Part shown: positions 57,144 through 61,101 of the stretch, one piece after another
Layout: every line of letters begins with the position of its first letter
Position numbering within the stretch: the first letter of the stretch is position 1
Origin: Streptococcus constellatus
Lineage (GTDB): Bacteria; Bacillota; Bacilli; Lactobacillales; Streptococcaceae
NCBI RefSeq assembly: GCF_902167705.1
Contig: NZ_CABHMZ010000006.1
Span: 1 to 61,101, forward strand
Length of the DNA stretch: 61,101 bases
Direction of reading: 5' to 3'
Notes under the pieces: generated by a model
What the model saw: only the letters and a program-made list of their open reading frames with translations
Told to the model about the DNA's origin: nothing
The model's database searches: none
Translations under genes and position numbers: made by a program

Positions 57144-58091
57144 GTGAATATTACAATTGCAGGTGCAGGTGCAATGGGCAGCCGGTTTGGTCTCATGTTG
57201 CATCAAGCGGGTCATAAGGTCATTTTAGTAGATGGTTGGGCAGACCATGTAAAAGCTATCCAAAAAAATGGCTTGCAGGCTAATTTTAATGGCGAGGAGC
57301 TTGTTGCGAAATTGCCAATTTATCTTCAAAACGAAGTAGAACCAACTTTGTCCAGTGATTTAATCATTTTATTTACTAAAGCAATGCAGTTAGAAGCAAT
57401 GCTAACAGACATTCAGCCATTGATAAAAGAGCACACAAATGTTCTTTGTTTATTGAATGGAATTGGACATGAAGAAATCATTGAAAAATATGTTCCAAAA
57501 GAGCATATCATGATCGGAAATACTATGTGGACAGCAGGTATGGAAGGACCAGGTCGAGTGAAGTTATTCGGAAACGGAACTGTTGCACTGAAGAATCTCG
57601 TTTCAGATTCAAAAGCTAAACAAGCAGCTGATCACATTGTAGAAATCTTAAATTCTGCTGGATTGAACGCACAGTATTCTGAAAATATCTTGCACGCCAT
57701 TTATAAAAAAGCCTGTGTAAACGGGACAATGAATGGTTTATGCACTATTTTACTTTCTAATATGGCAGATTTTGGTGACACCACTCCCGCTCATACGATT
57801 GTTGAACGCATTGTCAGCGAATTTGCGGCGGTTGCAAAATATGAAAATGTCGATTTGAATGTTGAGGAAACTGTAGATTACATCGAAAAAAATTGCTACA
57901 ATCGAGATACAATCGGATTACATCACCCATCAATGTATCAAGATTTGAACGAGCATAATCGTCTGACAGAAATTGATTATATCAACGGAGCTGTCGTTCG
58001 AAAAGGGCAAAAGTATGGTGTACAAACCCCATATTGCTCCTTCTTAACAGAATTGGTTCACTGCAAAGAACAAATATTAGGCGCTAAATAG
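57144..58091 (+). CDS. 2-dehydropantoate 2-reductase-like protein (PanE/ApbA family)
   Basis: A 315-residue NADPH-dependent reductase. The N-terminal Rossmann motif AGAGAMGSRFG (about 6-16) and the C-terminal helical domain with the catalytic Lys region (IYKKACVNGTMNGLC) match the ketopantoate reductase family. Ketopantoate reduction leads to pantothenate, but many family members reduce other 2-keto acids. The start is GTG 57144, with GAGGAGGA 7 bases before. It is in an operon with a PTS-IIC-like membrane protein 24 bases downstream, so a transported keto-acid substrate is possible. Confidence 0.88.
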   Translation: MNITIAGAGAMGSRFGLMLHQAGHKVILVDGWADHVKAIQKNGLQANFNGEELVAKLPIYLQNEVEPTLSSDLIILFTKAMQLEAMLTDIQPLIKEHTNVLCLLNGIGHEEIIEKYVPKEHIMIGNTMWTAGMEGPGRVKLFGNGTVALKNLVSDSKAKQAADHIVEILNSAGLNAQYSENILHAIYKKACVNGTMNGLCTILLSNMADFGDTTPAHTIVERIVSEFAAVAKYENVDLNVEETVDYIEKNCYNRDTIGLHHPSMYQDLNEHNRLTEIDYINGAVVRKGQKYGVQTPYCSFLTELVHCKEQILGAK

Positions 58092-58115
58092 TTTGGAACC
58101 AGAAAGGGAAATTAG

Positions 58116-59165
58116 ATGGAAACACAAGTACAAGAAAAGATGACAGCAAAAATCTTTGTCAATAAAGTATTGTCGGGAACGGCATTAGGAGTTATTATTG
58201 GTTTAATTCCAAACGCTGTTTTATCAGCTATTTTAAAATATTTCAGCACCGTGCCAATTGCACAGACCATTATTCATATCGCTGTTATCTTCCAATTAGC
58301 TACACCATTGATTATCGGTGGGTTAATCGCTTTGCAATTTGGATTTAAACCCATGCAGATGATGGTCACTGCAGGAGCTGCTTTTGTAGCTTCAGGTGTC
58401 GTCACTTTCAATACTGAACTTGGAAAATATGTGGGAGCTGGCACAGGAGACCTAATTAACACCATGTTAACAGCAGCTATCGCAGTTGGCATGCTTATGT
58501 TAATCAAAGATCGATTTGGTTCAACAGCTGTGGTAGCTATGCCAATTGTCGTCGGGGTAGGTGTAGCCTTGATTGGCTTACTGCTCTTGCCATTTGTTAA
58601 ACAAATTACAACTGGCATTGGAGTGGTTATCAATGAATTTACACACTTACAACCGCTATTGATGTCTATTTTAATTTGTTGTTCATTTGCCTTTATTATC
58701 ATTTCTCCAATCTCAACCGTTGCCATTGGTTTAGCCATTCAATTAAATGGAATTTCAGCCGGAGCTTCAGCAATGGGCGTGGCAGCTACAGCCGTTGCTT
58801 TAGTTGTTCACTCTTGGAAAGTGAATAATTCAGGGGTGACTTTAGCTATTGCTTTGGGAGCTATGAAATTGATGATGCCAAACGTCTTTAAATATCCAAT
58901 TATTTTAGTTCCGTGTTTGACAACAGCCGTTATATCCGCTATCCCGGTAGCTCTTTTCTCAGTCAGTGGAACAGCTCAATCAGCAGGTTTTGGTCTCGTA
59001 GGTTTGGTGGGACCATTAGCCTCTATTGATGCAGGATTAAATATAGCTTTAGCAGTTGTTGTATGGCTCATTGTTCCAATCCTTGCAGCTCTTGCAAGTA
59101 AAATTGTTTTTGAAAAAATCTTGAAACTATATGACTCTTCTGTTGTATTTAAATTCCAAGACTAA
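58116..59165 (+). CDS. PTS_EIIC_2-type membrane protein, no IIA/IIB
   Basis: A 349-residue membrane protein with about ten helices (FVNKVLSGTALGVIIGLIPNAVLSAILK-type opening; key part SGTALGVIIGLIPNA). It resembles the PTS_EIIC_2 family, a group of EIIC-like proteins that often occur without phosphotransfer subunits. No IIA or IIB gene is present here. RBS AGAAAGGGAAA. Pairing with the panE-like gene suggests uptake or exchange of a small organic acid rather than classic sugar phosphorylation, but this is inference. Confidence 0.75.
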   Translation: METQVQEKMTAKIFVNKVLSGTALGVIIGLIPNAVLSAILKYFSTVPIAQTIIHIAVIFQLATPLIIGGLIALQFGFKPMQMMVTAGAAFVASGVVTFNTELGKYVGAGTGDLINTMLTAAIAVGMLMLIKDRFGSTAVVAMPIVVGVGVALIGLLLLPFVKQITTGIGVVINEFTHLQPLLMSILICCSFAFIIISPISTVAIGLAIQLNGISAGASAMGVAATAVALVVHSWKVNNSGVTLAIALGAMKLMMPNVFKYPIILVPCLTTAVISAIPVALFSVSGTAQSAGFGLVGLVGPLASIDAGLNIALAVVVWLIVPILAALASKIVFEKILKLYDSSVVFKFQD

Positions 59166-59166
59166 T

Positions 59167-59203
59167 AAAAAATCTGTCGAAGATTCGACAGATTTTTTAT
59201 TAG
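59167..59203. terminator. Strong terminator between the PTS-IIC-like gene and convergent queT
   Basis: AAAAAATCTGTCGAA (59167-59181) and TTCGACAGATTTTTT (59184-59198) are exact 15-base complements. The A and T ends make it bidirectional. queT ends 17 bases further on. Confidence 0.92.
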
Positions 59204-59220
59204 TCTGCTATTCAAAGCAT

Positions 59221-59730
59221 TTATTTCCCCAAGTCAATCCGCTTATTTAGCTTGTCCATTAAAATTCCACCAATAATGAGTGAAACAAACTCTCCAATTG
59301 CCGTTGTAAACCATGTAAAAAGAAACGGGGCTTTCGCAACAAAATATAACTCTGCGGCAATTGTAATCATTGAAAATGAAAAGAAAATCGCAAAATAAAA
59401 GAAAGCTTTATTGATCAATCCGTTAAACAAATATTCGTTCATGTATTTTCTAAAGAAATACACACCCAAGCTCAAAAAGACCAAGGTTGATCCGCCACCA
59501 ACAAAGACATCAATGATTCCAAAACTAAACAAATTAGCAATCATACAGCCCAGTGTGACCCCAATGATGTACTTGGGTTTATAAAAAGCCATAAAATTCA
59601 TCATTTCAGAAATCCGAAATTGGTAGGCACCATAGCTAATAGCATTCAGGGGCGGTGTCATTGTTAGAGCGACATAAATCGCAGCAACGAGAGCAATCTG
59701 AGCCATATCGCGAATAGTAAATTTTTCCAT
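59221..59730 (-). CDS. queT: Queuosine-precursor ECF transporter S component QueT
   Basis: A 169-residue, six-helix membrane protein of the QueT family (COG4708), which takes up preQ1 or a related precursor with the shared ECF module. The motif YGAYQFRISEMMNFMAFYKPKYIIGVTLG is characteristic; key parts are QFRISE and CMIANLF. ATG 59730 is fixed by the preQ1-II riboswitch upstream, whose 3' end holds AGGAG 6 bases before it. The upstream part of the open frame is the riboswitch itself. Confidence 0.93.
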   Translation of the reverse strand: MEKFTIRDMAQIALVAAIYVALTMTPPLNAISYGAYQFRISEMMNFMAFYKPKYIIGVTLGCMIANLFSFGIIDVFVGGGSTLVFLSLGVYFFRKYMNEYLFNGLINKAFFYFAIFFSFSMITIAAELYFVAKAPFLFTWFTTAIGEFVSLIIGGILMDKLNKRIDLGK

Positions 59731-59734
59731 GTTT

Positions 59735-59794
59735 TCTCCTTTGGCGGCTATAACCGCGTATAATATGCTTGGCGAAAGGAAACTAAGCGCCAAG
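59735..59794 (-). promoter_or_regulatory. preQ1-II riboswitch (COG4708 motif)
   Basis: The minus strand reads CTTGGCGCTTAG, then CGCCAAGCATATTATACGCGG, then CCGCCAAAGGAGAA. The first arm CTTGGCG pairs with CGCCAAG, and a second stem CGCGGTTATAGCCGC follows. The 3' CCAAAGGAG carries the Shine-Dalgarno, which ligand binding would hide in the pseudoknot. This class is limited to Streptococcaceae and regulates queT by translation. Confidence 0.93.
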
Positions 59795-59865
59795 GGCTGC
59801 ATTGAGAACATTAATACAGCTTTTCAAGTATAGCACAATTTTAGAAATTATGATAGACTGAACGT

Positions 59866-60309
59866 ATGAAAAAATGTATAAAATCTTTCTTTGACAATGA
59901 AATTTTATCTTACCTGTTTTTTGGATTGGCTACCACGATTGTTGCTATCATCACACGCATACTCTATTATGCATTGAGTAACAACGAACTATTGGCGACC
60001 GCCTTAGGAAATATCGCTGGTATCCTCTTTGCTTTTGTAACAAACGATACGATTGTTTTTAAACAAGAAAGAAAGGGTTGGTTCTCTCGTTTTATCAAGT
60101 TTGTTGTTGCGCGACTCTCTACCTTTTTATTGGATATGGGACTCACACTCGTTTTCGTTACTACTTTTCCTGCTATTATTGGTCAATTTGTCCACAATGA
60201 CATTAAAACGGTCAACACTATTGAAACTTTGCTTGCTCAAATTATTATTATTGTGCTCAATTATGTTTTCAGTAAAATCTTTGTATTTAAAAATAAATCA
60301 AAGAAATAA
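59866..60309 (+). CDS. GtrA-family membrane protein
   Basis: A 147-residue protein with four predicted helices (SYLFFGLATTIVAIITRILYY at the start, key part FGLATTIV) and the family's TNDTIVFK motif after helix 2. GtrA proteins are thought to help move polyprenyl-linked sugars in cell-surface glycan synthesis. No glycosyltransferase is adjacent. No strong ribosome binding site is seen before ATG 59866. The right-hand IS lies about 65 bases downstream. Confidence 0.85.
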   Translation: MKKCIKSFFDNEILSYLFFGLATTIVAIITRILYYALSNNELLATALGNIAGILFAFVTNDTIVFKQERKGWFSRFIKFVVARLSTFLLDMGLTLVFVTTFPAIIGQFVHNDIKTVNTIETLLAQIIIIVLNYVFSKIFVFKNKSKK

Positions 60310-60372
60310 AAAACAAACCTACTCAAAATGGTGGCTTGTTTTTAATCCCAAAGAGCTTTGAAGCTCTTTTTT
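60309..60372 (+). terminator. Two tandem terminators after the GtrA gene
   Basis: First stem: AAAAACAAACC (60309-60319) with GGCTTGTTTTT (60333-60343). Second stem: AAAGAGCTT (60350-60358) with AAGCTCTTT (60361-60369) and a U-tract. The second ends three bases before the IS repeat begins at 60376. Confidence 0.72.
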
Positions 60373-60375
60373 ATG

Positions 60376-61101
60376 TGATAAATTGTAAAATATAGTTCAA
60401 CAAAAAATCTCATAGCGTTTCATTGGTGTAAACTGTAAGTAACCACACAAACAGAACCCGAGGAAAAACTATGAGCTACTCCCATCTTACCATAACCGAC
60501 CGAATAAAGATAGAAACCTACTTGGAATTAGGTTTAAAACCTTGCCAAATTGCAAGTAAACTTGGCGTCCATAAGTCTACCATTTCAAGAGAGTTAAGAC
60601 GATGTCAAAATGGTTATTCCGCAGTCTTAGCACAGGAACAGTACGACCACAGGGCTAAGCAAAAAGGTCGGAAGTCTTGTTTAACACCAAAGTTGAAAAA
60701 GGAAATTGAGAACGGTTTAAAATCCTCCTGGTCGCCTGAACAGATTTGTGGGCGCTATCAGCTTGAACAAAAGCCAATGGTAGCTTTTAAAACCATCTAT
60801 AACTGGCTCTATGCTGGTTTGATTGATCTGGATTTAAGCGTCCTCCGTCGTAAAGGAAGAACTCGACAACCCAAAGAAACACGTGGGACATTTAGGATTG
60901 GCACGCCGATTGCCAAACGTCCTAAAGAGGTTCGGAATCGTGAAACTTTTGGCCACTGGGAGCTTGATACTGTAGTGTCTTCCAGAGGCAAAAGCAAGGG
61001 GTGTTTAGCGACTTTTCTAGAGCGAAAAACTCGTTTTTACTTAGCCTTCAAGATACCAGATAGAACAGCCAAAGCCATGTTTTCAGCTTCCGATCTACTT
61101 T
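60376..61101 (+). mobile_element. IS30-family insertion sequence, right copy, 3' truncated by window end
   Basis: From 60376 the sequence repeats the inverted sequence at 110-1. It carries the 5' end of the element and most of its transposase. The 3' end and the other terminal repeat lie outside the window. Together with the left copy, it makes an inverted pair about 60 kb apart. Confidence 0.88.
60471..61101 (+). CDS. IS30-family transposase, C-terminus cut by window end
   Basis: The first 210 residues of the transposase are in the window, with no stop. An N-terminal helix-turn-helix (GLKPCQIASKLGVHKSTIS, about 21-39) is followed by a second DNA-binding region with SWSPEQICGRY, then the start of the DDE domain with first Asp166 in GHWELDTVV. 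This is the IS30/IS1239-type pattern. The ATG has GAGGAAA a few bases upstream. The frame is intact as far as seen, so the copy may be active. Confidence 0.92.
   Translation, partial: MSYSHLTITDRIKIETYLELGLKPCQIASKLGVHKSTISRELRRCQNGYSAVLAQEQYDHRAKQKGRKSCLTPKLKKEIENGLKSSWSPEQICGRYQLEQKPMVAFKTIYNWLYAGLIDLDLSVLRRKGRTRQPKETRGTFRIGTPIAKRPKEVRNRETFGHWELDTVVSSRGKSKGCLATFLERKTRFYLAFKIPDRTAKAMFSASDLL

Noticed and set aside
58274..58738. A 154-codon open frame antisense to the PTS-IIC-like gene
   Set aside because: It is a reverse shadow of repetitive membrane-helix codons; low-complexity Pro/Thr/Ala/Ile content, no start signals.
58116..59165. A complete sugar PTS
   Set aside because: Only an EIIC-like membrane domain is present; no IIA or IIB domain or gene occurs in the neighbourhood.

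Overview
The window is AT-rich, densely coding DNA from a Streptococcus chromosome. The evidence is the streptococcal XerS recombinase with its difSL site, a preQ1-II riboswitch in front of queT, the niaX-niaR pair, a ccdA-etrx-msrAB-two-component cluster, and streptococcal gene orders such as ylxM-ffh, tdk-prfA-prmC-tsaC-glyA, rpsU/mscL/dnaG-rpoD and ligA-dagK-pulA. The species cannot be fixed by eye. A viridans-type streptococcus (mitis, sanguinis or anginosus group) is the best guess.

Layout. Positions 1-110 and 60376-61101 are matching ends of two IS30-family elements in inverted orientation, so about 60 kb of chromosome lies between two IS copies. The left copy cuts a small gene (73-618). 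A UcpA-like dehydrogenase and xerS follow, and the 31-bp difSL site lies at 2751-2781, which places this window at the replication terminus. To the right of difSL most genes are on the minus strand, as expected if forks arrive from the right. The 2.8-20 kb stretch holds ffh/ylxM, a GntR regulator divergent from guaA, an orphan 2-keto-3-deoxygluconate permease with a dehydrogenase, and the tdk-prfA-prmC-tsaC-glyA-nucleoid protein-pmp23 operon. It also has a small tautomerase, a MATE exporter and the xpt-pbuX operon under a guanine-type riboswitch placed directly behind guaC. The 21-36 kb stretch holds a ClC transporter, NADH oxidase (with a cre site on its promoter), apbE followed by a decayed flavin-reductase remnant, and a three-gene ABC-2 exporter with a cre-like site. 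It continues with a YesMN-type two-component system downstream of a methionine-sulfoxide repair operon (ccdA, surface thioredoxin, msrAB), then brnQ.

The 35-60 kb stretch holds paaD-like/rpoD/dnaG, mscL, rpsU, a stand-alone ATP-cone protein, an LPXTG-anchored SEC10/PgrA-type surface protein, and a divergent MocR regulator. It then has a heterodimeric ABC multidrug exporter, an MmcQ/YjbR protein, cutC, a GNAT/ParB-like fusion, niaX-niaR, rpsP-khpA, pulA-dagK-ligA, a ketopantoate-reductase-like gene paired with an orphan PTS-IIC-like membrane protein, queT, and a GtrA protein beside the right IS.

Functionally the window is mostly housekeeping: purine salvage (guaA, guaC, xpt, pbuX), translation factors, replication, vitamin and queuosine-precursor uptake, and oxidative-stress defence. 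I see no CRISPR array, prophage, conjugative module, tRNA or rRNA. The less ordinary items are the terminus with inverted IS copies around it, several RNA leaders, the GNAT/ParB fusion, the solitary ATP-cone protein, the panE/PTS-IIC pair and a hairpin-rich possible interspersed repeat downstream of the paaD-like gene.
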